A stretch of 64,000 bases of DNA from Torymus aiolomorphi. Its lineage: Eukaryota; Arthropoda; Insecta; Hymenoptera; Torymidae. The notes under the pieces were generated by a model. It searched no databases. It was given only the letters and a program-made list of their open reading frames with translations, and was not told where the DNA came from. Shown one piece after another: positions 34,066 through 42,929 of this stretch. The position numbers and the translations under genes are program-made. How positions within the stretch are numbered: the stretch's first letter is position 1; every line of letters starts with the position of its first letter. The stretch is from NCBI GenBank assembly GCA_036365515.1, contig CM070876.1, positions 102,052,310-102,116,309 of the forward strand. Direction: 5' to 3'.

Positions 34066-34339
34066 TGTATTTTCTTTTTTATTAGCTGTACTATAACAGT
34101 ATTAACCTGACTCGTTTCATCTAAAATATAATAATATTTATACCAGTATTGTTTACTTATGTTTTAGAAGGAAACGTTTATAATATAAAAGTGTTAATTA
34201 AAGTATAGGATTGTGACACCTGTTATACAATATATTTTTAAAATAAATATTATACAGTTTTCTAATTAAAGATAGAAAAAATACTAGGAGTCATTTCAAC
34301 AAAAAATACTAAAACGTTCAAAGATGTTTTAATTAAAAT

Positions 34340-34712
34340 AGGTTGAGGGAAAAAATAAAAACTCCTTATCTTGACCGTAACGAACTATAACTTTTAATTA
34401 CAAAGCCGAGGTTTCGAGCACTTTAGTTATGTGCTTCTTTTCAAGGCGTATAACACTTAAAAAATATAAACTTTTAATTATGGTTGAATGACCGCGTCAA
34501 AATAAACATAATCTCGACGTGAGTAACGTCGTTGTCGAGATTATGTTTATTTTGACGCGGTCATTCAACCATAATTAAAAGTTTATATTTTTTAAGTGTT
34601 ATACGCCTTGAAAAGGAGCATATAACTGAAGTGCTCGAAACGTCGGCTTTTTAATTAAAAGTTATAGTTCGTTGCGGTCAAAATAAGGAGTTTTTATTTT
34701 CTTCCACAACTA
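34340..34712. mobile_element. Palindromic element P2, near-perfect arms of ~180 bp
   Basis: The arms start AATAAAAACTCCTTAT and meet around a GACGTGAGTAACGTC centre near 34522. Only a few mismatches separate the arms over about 180 bases, indicating recent origin or arm homogenisation. It is non-coding. Confidence 0.88.
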
Positions 34713-35234
34713 ATTTTCATAACGAACAACATAAAAAATCTTGTTTGGTTTAATTAAAATACACAATTACGGCATCTGTCATTAAATATATTTTAGTATT
34801 GTGATATTATAATATGTAAATTAATAATGATTCCAAGTACTCGATAGGCAGTCAATAAATTCTATTTATGGAAAATTAATTTTCGATAATTTCTAATAAA
34901 CCAAATTTTAAAACACATATTAAAAAATAATTTTCACTTATTGTTTGTATTATTCAAATGCGGTTATGAAAAACTGTATATTTCAACAAAGATAAAAAAA
35001 AATGAATTTGACACTTTTACAACGAATTCTATCATTTAAATACTAAATAATGTAGAGATTTGACATATCTTTTAATCAATGTAATTCGAATTTATTCGAC
35101 AAGGTTGTTCTCTATTCCGTAAAACATGTATTATACACACACATGCGCACACGAATAGAGAGATGCAATAGTATGTTCTCTCTGGAATCACTGCCTGCAA
35201 CATCTTGTGTTTACTTCCCGGGCTGCTGTCGCTG
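34713..35234. other. No gene recognised between palindromes
   Basis: AT-rich DNA. A segment at 34755-34800 (CATCTGTCATTAAATATATT) resembles 34195-34240 in direct orientation, so P2 may lie between duplicated flanks. Confidence 0.4.
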
Positions 35235-35382
35235 TAAAGCTGCCTCTACACGGCGTGCCGCAAGCCGCGAGCTGCGTACCCTAGACAAAGACAGATATAC
35301 AAATCCTATAGGATTTCGTATATCTGTCTTTGTCTAAGCACGCGGCTCGCGGCTCGCGGCACGCCGTGTAGAGGTAGCTTTA
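35235..35382. mobile_element. Palindromic element P3, 148 bp
   Basis: It starts TAAAGCTGCCTCTACACGG and ends CCGTGTAGAGGTAGCTTTA. The arms meet at AATCCTATAGGATT near 35308. The outer arms are GC-rich (GTGCCG, GCGAGC) and the inner ones AT-rich. It abuts P4 directly. Confidence 0.88.
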
Positions 35383-36340
35383 GGGACTATCCACAAATGC
35401 GCTGTGCTGTGCTGTGCGGCTGTGTTCTGCTCTATGCTGCGCTGCGCTGTGCGTTCCGATTTTAATAACGGAGACGTCCACCTATGTTTATAACCTATGA
35501 CCGGGTTCGATACATTTCAAATTTTTTTTTTAACAAATATTGTGGTAATAAAACGTAAGTGGATTTTTTAATTAGTACTTTTTTTTAACAAAATAACTTG
35601 TAAAAATACTTTAAGGGAGTGCCATAGTCGTACCGGTACCGACCGAGAAATTCACACAGTTTCAAGCTGATTAAAAATAAAATACGTCGAATCACAAAAA
35701 ATCAAGAGAACACTTCGCTGCGGTTTTGAACGTTCTATCATCCAGTAAAAGTTTGGAGTCGAAATATCAAGTTGTTTTTGCAAAAACTTTGAAAGAAATC
35801 GAATTTTGTTTTGTTCAAAGTTTTTGCAAAAACCACTTAATATTTCGACTTCAAACTTTTACTAGGTGCTAGAACGTTCAAAACCGCAGCGAAGTGTTCT
35901 CTTGTTTTTTTGTGATTTTACGTATTTTATTTTTAATCAGCTTGAAACTGTGTGAATTTCTCGGTTGGTAATGGTAGGACTATGGAACCCCGTTAATAAT
36001 TAGAATAAGAATAACTGTAAGAAAAAACGTGTATACAAGCGGGACGATAAGTGCAAAAAGATGTAAAATCTATACATTCGAAAATAAAGATAATTTATAG
36101 AATTAATACTTTAATAATTACTTTTATTAAGAAATGAGGTAGAGGTACCGGTTATCAAACCCCATAAAATACAGTACCTAAAATACACCAAGATTATAGT
36201 AACTGCGATGTATCGAACCCGGTCATAGGTTATAAACATAGGTGGACATCTCCGTTATTAAAATCGGAACGCACAGCGCAGCACAGCACAGCGCAGAGCA
36301 TAGCCGCACAGCACAGCACAGCGCATTTGTGAGTCCCTAA
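35380..36340. mobile_element. Palindromic element P4 with ~140 bp inverted ends, host of P5
   Basis: The ends TTAGGGACTATCCACAAATG and CATTTGTGAGTCCCTAA are inverted repeats. Complementarity continues through CTGTGCTGTGCTGTGCGG, TTCCGATTTTAATAACGG and TATAACCTATGACCGGGTTC. The interior holds element P5 and about 300 bases of AT-rich DNA. Confidence 0.88.
35615..35992. mobile_element. Palindromic element P5 in TTAA, nested in P4
   Basis: The arms (GAGAAATTCACACAGTTTC, TCAAGAGAACACTTCGCTG, GTTTTTGCAAAAACTTTG) fold back at about 35805. It is flanked by TTAA at 35611-35614 and 35993-35996, which would be the duplication of a TTAA-specific transposase. It belongs to the same family as P1. Confidence 0.85.
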
Positions 36341-36540
36341 CAGTGAATCCACATTGCATGCCGTATGCCGTATACCGTCAGAAAAATAGTTGTCCGAAAT
36401 CTATAATATTTATAACTCTATTGTTACAATTCCTATAGGATTTATAATCATAGAGTTATAAATTCTATAGATTTCAGACAACAACTTTTTTTCTGACGGC
36501 ATACGGCATACGGCATACGGCATGCAATGTGGATTCACTG
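36341..36540. mobile_element. Palindromic element P6, 200 bp, hAT- or Harbinger-like ends
   Basis: It begins CAGTGAATCCACATTGCATG and ends CATGCAATGTGGATTCACTG; arms of about 85 bp include a triplicated CGGCATA word. TAA occurs on both sides and would be a 3 bp duplication; CAGTG ends are also seen in hAT elements. The superfamily is undecided. Confidence 0.85.
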
Positions 36541-36543
36541 TAA

Positions 36544-36791
36544 GAGTGAGTGTAGGTACATAAGCGCCGCGCTGCACTGTGTCGCCTTGCGACGTGCTGC
36601 GCCTTTGCTGCGCGACGCTGCGCCGCGGTAATTATTTTTTTGGATTGCGGCTCTGATTGGTTGATGTTTAAGTATTAACCAATCAACGTTGCGATCTAAA
36701 AAAATGGTTAGCGAGGCGAAGCGCAGTCACAACATAGCGCTGCACGTCGCAAGGCGGCACAGCGCAACGCGGCGCTTATGTACACTCACTC
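36544..36791. mobile_element. Palindromic element P7, GC-rich arms
   Basis: The ends GAGTGAGTGTAGGTACATAA and TTATGTACACTCACTC enclose arms rich in GCTGCGC words. The central section is CTGATTGGTTGATG...TTAACCAATCAAC. The plan (GC-rich arms, CCAAT-type centre) matches the element at 22013-23514. Confidence 0.85.
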
Positions 36792-36799
36792 CAACTCTC

Positions 36800-37200
36800 C
36801 TCGTCTTCGTCGTCGGCAAAGTTGTAGGTATTCTGTACCTCTTCAAAACTTCGTCTGGCTGTATCGTAAAGGATCCCCCCTCCCTTCCACCAGCGCATAC
36901 CGAATACGGTTTTTACGGTGCCTGAGTTTCTTTTGTGTACATGGGTAAGCTACATAGGACTCGTCATGTTTGACTCGTTAAAACTTCCTTCTCATAAAAT
37001 TTTTTTGCTATTCTGTAGAACCTTCCGTAGCTAGCAATACTTCTACAAAATGTTCGGCAGTTTGTAAAAAATAGAGAATTTTTTTAAACAATCAAAACCT
37101 GAATACTAATATGAAAATATAACTACCTATATTAAGTTATAATGATGTACAGAGCAACTAGCTTATAATTAATTCTCGCTCGTGTTCATACACACGTCTC
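36800..37200. other. No gene recognised
   Basis: Unique-looking sequence between the palindrome cluster and the first long inverted arm. No exon is supported. Confidence 0.4.
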
Positions 37201-37204
37201 ACAT

Positions 37205-38235
37205 TTCCGAAAAGTTTGCCTTATCTACATGTGTTTGAACTTTTAAACGTTGCTGGCAACGAAAATGTAAACTGACCGCAAAATAGATTTGTTTCCATAA
37301 GTAACGTATATTATGATGAAAGGTAATGGAATAAATGAAAATATATTTCAAAAAGTCCATACCAACTTACCCCCAATCCCCCAACCAATTACATGGAGGT
37401 TAAACGAAAATAAAAAATTCCCTCGCGGACCCTCTGGCCTTTCCTCGAATTTATATTATTTTTATAACATTTTTGCAACAAAATAAGTTTGATAAAAAAT
37501 TTTAGTGTACAATGTATATCGAGCATGAGCAATAGCACATTTTGAGGCATTTTTCGTGACAATTCCGGCATAGCGCGGATTTGAGGGTACCCAGAAGGTT
37601 TTTCGACATGCTGAACCCGATTATTAGATCAATTTTGCGTACAACGTACAGCGCATGGGGAATAGCACATTTTGGGGCGTTTTTCGACAAAATCAAGGCA
37701 TAGCGCGGATCTGAGGATACCCAGACGTTTTTCGACATGCTGAACCCGATTCTGAGATCAATTTTAGCGTACAACGAACAGCGGATGCAGAATAGCATAT
37801 TTTGAGGCATTTTTCAACAAAATCAAGGCATAGCGCGAATCTGAGGGTACCCAGAAATTTTTCGACATCCTGAACCCGATTCTGACATCTATTTAATGTA
37901 CAATATACCGCGCATACGCAATAGCACATTTTGCCTCATTTATGTGAAAAACAGGGCACAGCTCGGATCTGAGGGTACCCAGGGGGTTTTTGAACATGCT
38001 GAACTGGATTCGAATGTGCATTTTAGTGTACAATGGATCGTGCATGCGCAGTAGCTTATTTGGATGTATTTTTGTGAAAATGAAGGTATAGCGCGGATCT
38101 GAGGGCACCTAGTGTAGAATGTACCGTGCATGCGTAGTAGCACGGTTTGTTTTTCTTTGTGAAAATCAAGTTCAGCTCTGATGTGAGGGTCGCGGAGAAT
38201 TTTTCGACATTCTCTACCCGATTCCAATGTCTTTC
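37205..38235 (-). repeat. Left arm of a long inverted repeat, with ~140 bp tandem units
   Basis: The outer part (37205-37450) includes ACCAACTTACCCCCAATCCC and matches 45480-45665 in reverse. It is followed by about six divergent units of roughly 140 bp, each with an AATAGCACATTTTG, CATAGCGCGGATCTGAGG, TACCCAG and TTTTTCGACATGCTGAACCC series. Minus-strand open frames here are repeat by-products. Its partner is 44385-45665. Confidence 0.82.
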
Positions 38236-38681
38236 TTGTCTTTATAGCGAAATATCGAAGGGCGCGGCCGCCCTCTGTCTGGCGAGTAAAAGAACGAAGT
38301 GATGAACAAGCCAACAAGGGGCCGCCGTGCACTTTATTCTTTGAAATCGGGTTTTTCAACGTATAGGATTTTTGTTATCTTCCTTTAATAGCAATTAATG
38401 AGTTTATTTATATACTTAATGCAGTTCATTAGAAAGCATTTTTCACGTACTTTCTTTATGTGAAGTTTCATTACAAAAGATGCTTTTGTTTTCTTTTAAT
38501 TAATTGTTCAATTTTTCGCCTTCCCAAATAATATTTCTATTCCCTCAGTGTATACTGAAAAATTCAGTGTGCACTGAATTTTTTTATAACCAGCTAAGCT
38601 CTCATCACATAAGCAGTAGTTTGACCAGTGACCGAGAGAGGCGCTATATATATCGTAACATAATACATAATAACATAGCTA
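38236..38681. other. Intervening sequence with a 26 bp palindrome
   Basis: The only feature seen is a perfect inverted repeat near 38556-38582, AAAAATTCAGTG and CACTGAATTTTT around TG. No gene is supported. Confidence 0.45.
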
Positions 38682-38980
38682 CACTGAGAGACTTTCGGAG
38701 TAGCTGGTACTCTTCAAGTCTAGATGGAGCTCTGAACCGTGGGGTTAGGCGCTACACTTCTCATTGGAGTAACAGTTACTCCGATCTGAGTAGTGGTTAC
38801 TCAGATTCGGTATAGCCACTGCGCTGATCTGTGTGCGCGTGACCTAACCTCTCGGAAAAGAGTACGCAGTGCACCGAAAACGTGCAGCTGTTACTCGCTT
38901 CGGAGTACTGACCACGCCGAATGGCGGCGCTGCTGTTGCTCGGTGTGAAGGTTAGAACCTACTCGGAAAGATTTTCAGTG
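38682..38980. mobile_element. MITE, 299 bp, in a TAGCTA duplication
   Basis: The ends CACTGAGAGACTTTCGGAG and CTCGGAAAGATTTTCAGTG are inverted repeats of about 22 bp. TAGCTA flanks both sides (38676-38681, 38981-38986). The interior repeats GGAGTA/ACTCCGA words. The 103-residue open frame in it has no domain. Confidence 0.75.
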
Positions 38981-38989
38981 TAGCTACTA

Positions 38990-39990
38990 GCCTAAAATAT
39001 CATATCATATTAGTTAGCCTAGCTAGACTATAGCTAGTAAATATAAATAGATTACTTACAAATGGTTGATTAGAAGTTCATGTTAATATTTTTAAAAAAT
39101 TATTGGGAAAAATACAAACATAATAAAAAAATTGTTGCAATTTTTTTAATAGTAAGTCAATGGAAGATAAAAAATCTATTTTCAAGTAGAGGTTGTGATG
39201 TGATGTGAAAGAAACCAATTTAAATTAAATTTAAATACTGCAAAAAAGAGATTCATAAAATTTGACTGCGGACATTTATATATAGTTTATTAGCACTTAC
39301 TGAGGATGGATCAAGACCTTCGTTAAAATAGTGCCATTAAATGTAATGAAGAAAACATAATAAATGATGAAGAAATAGAGAGTTTTTAAGATACGTTGGA
39401 AATGTTCTTCAACACAATTCCCGAATAAACCATCTATTAAAAGTTCAGAACAAAAGCAACCATCTAAAAAAATTGAACCTTCTACAGAAAAATCTGAAAA
39501 TATGAAGACCGCGTAAGTACTTCTACAGGGAAAAATAAAGTAGACGAAAAAGGAAAAAAGATTATATAGTCAAATACATATACATACATGTGTAATATAA
39601 TCATGGAAGAGATTTGAAGAAGAAGAATAGGTTATGGAAAAGTGATATTATTAAAATTAAAAACATTATGATAAAGGAAATTTTAATGAACCACTAGTGC
39701 TACAATAAGTGGCAATAATCATCGAGAAGAGTTCAGGAAGAAAGAAAATTATTATATTAGATAAGTATAACCATTTTTAACATCAGTATTTATTTTTAGG
39801 CAATCAAAAATACTTTACTATTATACTTTGTTAAAATGTTTTTATATTTTTTCAGATTTCAGATTCAGATATCATGGAGTTGAAGATGTTTAGTTTTGCT
39901 TCCTCCTAGAAGAAGCTTTGTGATAGTAAAAATTTTGGATTCGCTAAAAACGTGGTAGAGGTATGTTTTGAGGTCTCAGGAATCATCATA
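38990..39990. other. No gene recognised
   Basis: AT-rich DNA with short Lys/Glu-rich frames (for example near 39410-39500), not bounded by convincing splice sites. Confidence 0.4.
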
Positions 39991-39999
39991 CACTATTTT

Positions 40000-40198
40000 T
40001 GAAAAACATCTGTATGGATGTATGTGTGTGTGTGCGTGTGTGTATGTGTGTGTGTGTGTGTGTGTAAGTGTGTGTGTGTATGTATACGCCTAGATCTCAG
40101 CTTCTACCCGACGGATTTTTCTCGTTGACGGCTCATTTTTTTCGTTTTTTTTTTGTGCGATGGCGGGTCAAAAGTTCGTTTTTTTATTTTATAGATTC
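40000..40198 (-). repeat. Interspersed repeat family R1, copy D, first part
   Basis: GT-rich tract, then ATACGCCTAGATCTCAGC and CGACGGATTTTTCTCG, equivalent to the start of copy B. It is interrupted after ATTC at 40195-40198 and resumes at 42199. Confidence 0.8.
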
Positions 40199-40423
40199 TG
40201 TTACGCGCCTAGTATTAATTATTAATACTTAATAAATAGTATTAATTATATTTATAATTATTAATGTTAATAGACTCTCCGCGCCGGTTTACGCGTAAAA
40301 CTGTATATAGCGCATTTGAATTTTCCCGCGCTGCGCGCCGACCCGCCTGAGAGCAGTACGCGGCGCCGCCGCCAGGCGGCTACGGCCCTACTTTTGCGCT
40401 CGCCAAAGTAAGTAAGCGCGCTC

Positions 40424-40535
40424 CGGGGCATATAAGCCCCGCGCACCGACGCCTCGGCAGCCTTATTTCCCCCGACACCCCCTACATAGTAGGACGGTCT
40501 CAGCCTCGGCAGAGTAATTTCGGGTGAATAAAGGA
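40424..40535 (+). promoter_or_regulatory. Putative TATA promoter and early poly(A) signals in the insertion
   Basis: CATATAAGCCCCGCGCACC gives a TATA-like box. AATAAAGG follows about 100 bases on, with a second AATAAA at 40548. This resembles the promoter/poly(A) arrangement of an LTR, which would make the downstream ORF part of a long U5 or internal leader. Sequence-based inference only. Confidence 0.45.
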
Positions 40536-40663
40536 GATTTTTGATTAATAAAAACCTTGAGTTTTTATTTACGAGACCTATTGGTCGCGTTTTTGAAGAG
40601 TCTTTCCCGGCTCATTTCCCTATCTCTTCCTACTTATCCTTCCAGTGTGCGCCTTCTGGATTT

Positions 40664-41269
40664 ATGTCCTCCGGCAAATTCCGGGCTCTCGAGGCGGAAA
40701 AGGAGCTCCTTCGGCTCCGCCTAGGGAACATCGTCCGGGAGCAGGTCTTGGAAAGGCGGCGACTCAGGAAGCATCTCCTCCAGCAGCACCAGCAGGAGCT
40801 CAACGACCAGGCCCGGAAGTGGGCCAAGGACCGGGCTCAGCTGCAGGCCAGCCACGAGCTGGAGATTCGGCAGCTGCGGGAGCAGAGCCGAGCGGAGTTA
40901 CAGGAACTCCGAGAGCAGTTGCGGCGAGCGCAACCTAGCGCCGCCCCTCCGCCTCCTCCGGCAGTGTCTCGGACGTACCAGTTCGTAGACACTCCGCCCA
41001 CTGGCCGAGAACGCCCTTCGTTGGAGCTGACTGTTCGGCGAATCGCCGCAGGAGCGCCTCCGGCTCCTAAGCGCATCGCCTTAGTGGATCTGCCGCTCAC
41101 CGAGAACGTCCCAGCGAAGAAGGCCTGCCGACCCCCGCCCGCTCATCGGAATGAGCCGGTCCTTCGAAAAAGGACGCAGCCCGTCAAACCAGGCAAGACG
41201 GCGATAAAGCGTCGGGCGGCGCTAGAAACGACCTCTCTCCCGGAAGCCATCATCGACCTCACGGTCTAA
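40664..41269 (+). CDS. Coiled-coil protein with terminal SUMO-interaction-like motif, unrecognised
   Basis: The 201-residue protein starts at MSSGKFRALEAEKELLRLRL. The frame is open further upstream, but a CTTCCAG acceptor-like site lies just before this start. Residues about 8-90 are a charged heptad-rich coiled coil (QQHQQELNDQARKWAKD, ELEIRQLREQSRAELQEL). A proline run, a basic middle (PAPKRIALVDLP, RKRTQPVKPGK) and the last residues EAIIDLTV follow; IIDLT is the classic hydrophobic-D-L-T form of a SUMO-interacting motif. Base composition is far richer in GC than the window, and in-frame codons end mostly in G or C. It might be a Gag-like or accessory protein of the insertion that carries it. 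Not recognised beyond these features. Confidence 0.6.
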   Translation: MSSGKFRALEAEKELLRLRLGNIVREQVLERRRLRKHLLQQHQQELNDQARKWAKDRAQLQASHELEIRQLREQSRAELQELREQLRRAQPSAAPPPPPAVSRTYQFVDTPPTGRERPSLELTVRRIAAGAPPAPKRIALVDLPLTENVPAKKACRPPPAHRNEPVLRKRTQPVKPGKTAIKRRAALETTSLPEAIIDLTV

Positions 41270-41302
41270 GGGCCGCGCTCACGCGCTCCCCTTAGTTTTG
41301 GC

Positions 41303-41330
41303 GAGTCAGTTCCCGTTTTGGAACTGACTC
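41303..41330 (+). terminator. 11 bp perfect hairpin just after the coiled-coil ORF
   Basis: GAGTCAGTTCC and GGAACTGACTC pair around a CGTTTT loop, 33 bases after the stop codon. The position suggests an RNA 3' element. 'Terminator' is used loosely; the function is unknown. Confidence 0.5.
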
Positions 41331-41391
41331 CCAACTTTAATCAAACCCAAAAATAATCCCCGAAGCAGGGTGGTGTTGCCTACACCGAGCC

Positions 41392-41499
41392 AGGTGGTCT
41401 CGCCCTACCACCTAGACCCAGGACCAGGGGTTGACACAGGGGGGATAGTGCTGTGTCCTCCCCCTGTGCAACGAGGGAGCATCAGCGACGAGTCGTCGC
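41392..41499 (+). other. Three further hairpins preceding the array
   Basis: AGGTGGT/ACCACCT (41392-41413), CACAGGGGG/CCCCCTGTG (41435-41468) and GCGACG/CGTCGC around AGT (41485-41499) are each perfectly paired. They continue the hairpin series of this insertion. Confidence 0.6.
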
Positions 41500-41540
41500 C
41501 TCTGCAGGCACGCTCTGCCTTACAGCTCGCCTCCGGCTCC

Positions 41541-41900
41541 GGTTGACGTCGAGCGGTTGCTCCGTCAACCCTCTCTAAGCGTTCAGCGAGCGCAGCGAGC
41601 ATACTCCGCTCGCAACCCCCCGAGATTGGCGTCGAGCTATTGCTCCGCCAATCCTCTTCACGCGCTCATAGCACAGCGAGCACTCACAGCTCGCACCCAG
41701 CGGTGGTTGGCGTCGAGCTATTGCTCCGCCAACCCTCTCCAAGCGTCCACAGAGCGCAGCGAGCATACACAGTTCGCAATCTGCCTTGATCGACGTCGAG
41801 CTATCGCTCCGCCGATCCCCTCTCGCACTAAGAAGCAGCCTAGCGAGCGCCTGCAGCGCCTCCCTGCATCGATAGACGTCGAGCTATTGCTCCGTCTATC
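41541..41900 (+). repeat. Array of five covarying 30-nt hairpins, ~83 bp period
   Basis: The hairpins are at 41541-41570, 41624-41653, 41705-41734, 41788-41817 and 41871-41900. Stems are GGTTGACG/CGTCAACC, GATTGGCG/CGCCAATC, GGTTGGCG/CGCCAACC, GATCGACG/CGCCGATC (one mismatch) and GATAGACG/CGTCTATC. The 14-base interior TCGAGCTATTGCTC is nearly constant and itself pairs GAGC with GCTC around a TATT-type tetraloop, leaving a TC bulge. Stem positions 2, 4 and 6 change on both strands together. Spacing is 83, 81, 83 and 83 bases, so the reading frame is not kept, which argues for nucleic-acid structure rather than a peptide repeat. Between hairpins CAGCGAGC words recur. Confidence 0.85.
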
Positions 41901-42130
41901 ACCTACCTATGCTCACAGGATACATCGGATACGGATAACTTCGCTCCAGCTCAAGTCTGAGCACAACCCTGCGCGCTCAAGCGCTCTCCAGCACTCAGAG
42001 TGCCCCTCCTCTTGGTGCGTCGTTCTCTCGCAAACCGAGACAACCGGCCTACACCAGAACAGGCATTCGTGTAAATTACCAGACACAACATCGGTCTGAA
42101 GTGCTGTCGGCATACTCGGCATACTCAAAA

Positions 42131-42146
42131 TCGGCTAGCGAGCCGA
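42131..42146 (+). other. Terminal hairpin near the insertion's 3' end
   Basis: TCGGCT and AGCCGA pair around AGCG, about 50 bases before the end of the insertion. Confidence 0.6.
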
Positions 42147-42198
42147 TCCCTCGAGTAGAGCGCTCACCAACGCCCCCCGAGTGCTCACGCCTACATCA

Positions 42199-42750
42199 AT
42201 TCGTTTTTGTTTTATGGTCAATTTTCGATTTCCAAAAATTTTATTTTTGAGTTTTTTCAGGAATAGGGTGAGGATATTGCAATCGAACAAACACCATTTT
42301 AAAGAGCAAAACAATACCTACATTTCTAAAAAAAACCGTCTCGATAAGTGTCGTGGTTCTTTTGTTTTTTTTAATAGATTTTTATTTAAAACTCTTATAA
42401 CTCCGTACCTAATCGAACAATTGCTAAAGAAAAAATCATGATAACGTACAATAATAGTATCTATAGCAGGTAGAAATTTCAAACCTTTCTCTTGACTAGT
42501 TTTCGAAAAAAAAGTTAAAAACAAAAAAAAAGAGTTTTCTATGTCCAACGATTACGGGAGTAAAATTGACTTAATCGGTTTGAAATTTTTTGTAGAGGTA
42601 GATATTATGTAGCTCGAGGCTAAGTTCTTTGCGCTACAAGATTGGTCCATAAATTTCGGAGATATTTGAGGTTAAAATTTTTTTAACCTTTTTTTAAGTC
42701 ATAATATCTCAAAAACGGCTTTATGTATCTGAATGGGGTAGGTCATCACA
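42199..42750 (-). repeat. Interspersed repeat family R1, copy D, second part
   Basis: It resumes after the insertion with ATTCGTTTTTGTTTTATGG and contains the TTTCGGAGATATTTGAGG and AAAACGGCTTTATGTATC segments shared with copies A-C. Open frames on both strands are repeat by-products. Confidence 0.8.
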
Positions 42751-42784
42751 CCTATAAAAAGATCGTCACGAGGCATCAAAGTAC

Positions 42785-42926
42785 GCCTCGCAACGTTAGC
42801 TCACTGGTCAGAGCACCGGACGGGAAATCTCGCGGTCGTGAGTTCGCGTCCCGGTCGTTGTATATTTTTTACGCATCTTGTTCATTTCAATTCGCTCCAT
42901 AGCCTCTTCATACGTAACAATACATT
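42785..42926 (+). mobile_element. tRNA-derived SINE or LTR fragment ending CGTAACA
   Basis: GTTAGCTCACTGGTCAGAGC forms a perfect D-arm (GCTC/GAGC) and A box, and GAGTTCGCGTCCCGG is a B-box-like segment. CAACG...CGTTG could pair as an acceptor stem. Position 33 of the anticodon loop is not T and the T stem pairs badly, so it is not a tRNA gene. It ends CATACGTAACA, like the solo LTR at 3331-4101. Confidence 0.55.
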
Positions 42927-42929
42927 TTA

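Larger units (their letters stand above)
40199..42198 (+). mobile_element. 2.0 kb GC-rich LTR-like insertion (TG...CA) in an ATTC duplication
   Basis: The block begins TGTTACGCGCC and ends CGCCTACATCA. ATTC is present on both sides (40195-40198 and 42199-42202), and copies B and C show the uninterrupted site (GATTC then TTTTTGTTTTATG). TG...CA ends with a 4 bp duplication fit an LTR element, and a TATA-like CATATAAG is at 40428. No second LTR copy is seen inside, so it is either a very long solo LTR or an unusual compact element. It holds one ORF (40664-41269) and a hairpin-rich 3' part. Confidence 0.75.

Noticed and set aside
37470..38230. CRISPR or satellite array
   Set aside because: Only about six divergent units at about 140 bp, mirrored at 44-45 kb; it is better explained as arms of an inverted-repeat element.
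37389..38359. Chain of minus-strand ORFs of 60-139 residues
   Set aside because: They run through the ~140 bp tandem repeat in different frames; residues repeat with the DNA unit and no Met or frame is kept.
41557..42099. 180-residue plus-strand ORF with repeated ASSYCSANPL words
   Set aside because: It runs across the hairpin array; the unit spacing of 83/81 bases is not a multiple of three throughout, so the peptide repeat is accidental.
40199..42198. Complete LTR retrotransposon with two LTRs
   Set aside because: No internal repeat of the first few hundred bases is found near the end, and no polymerase or integrase sequence is present.
42790..42870. Functional tRNA gene
   Set aside because: The D-arm is perfect, but the anticodon stem is mismatched, loop position 33 is not U and the T stem does not pair.
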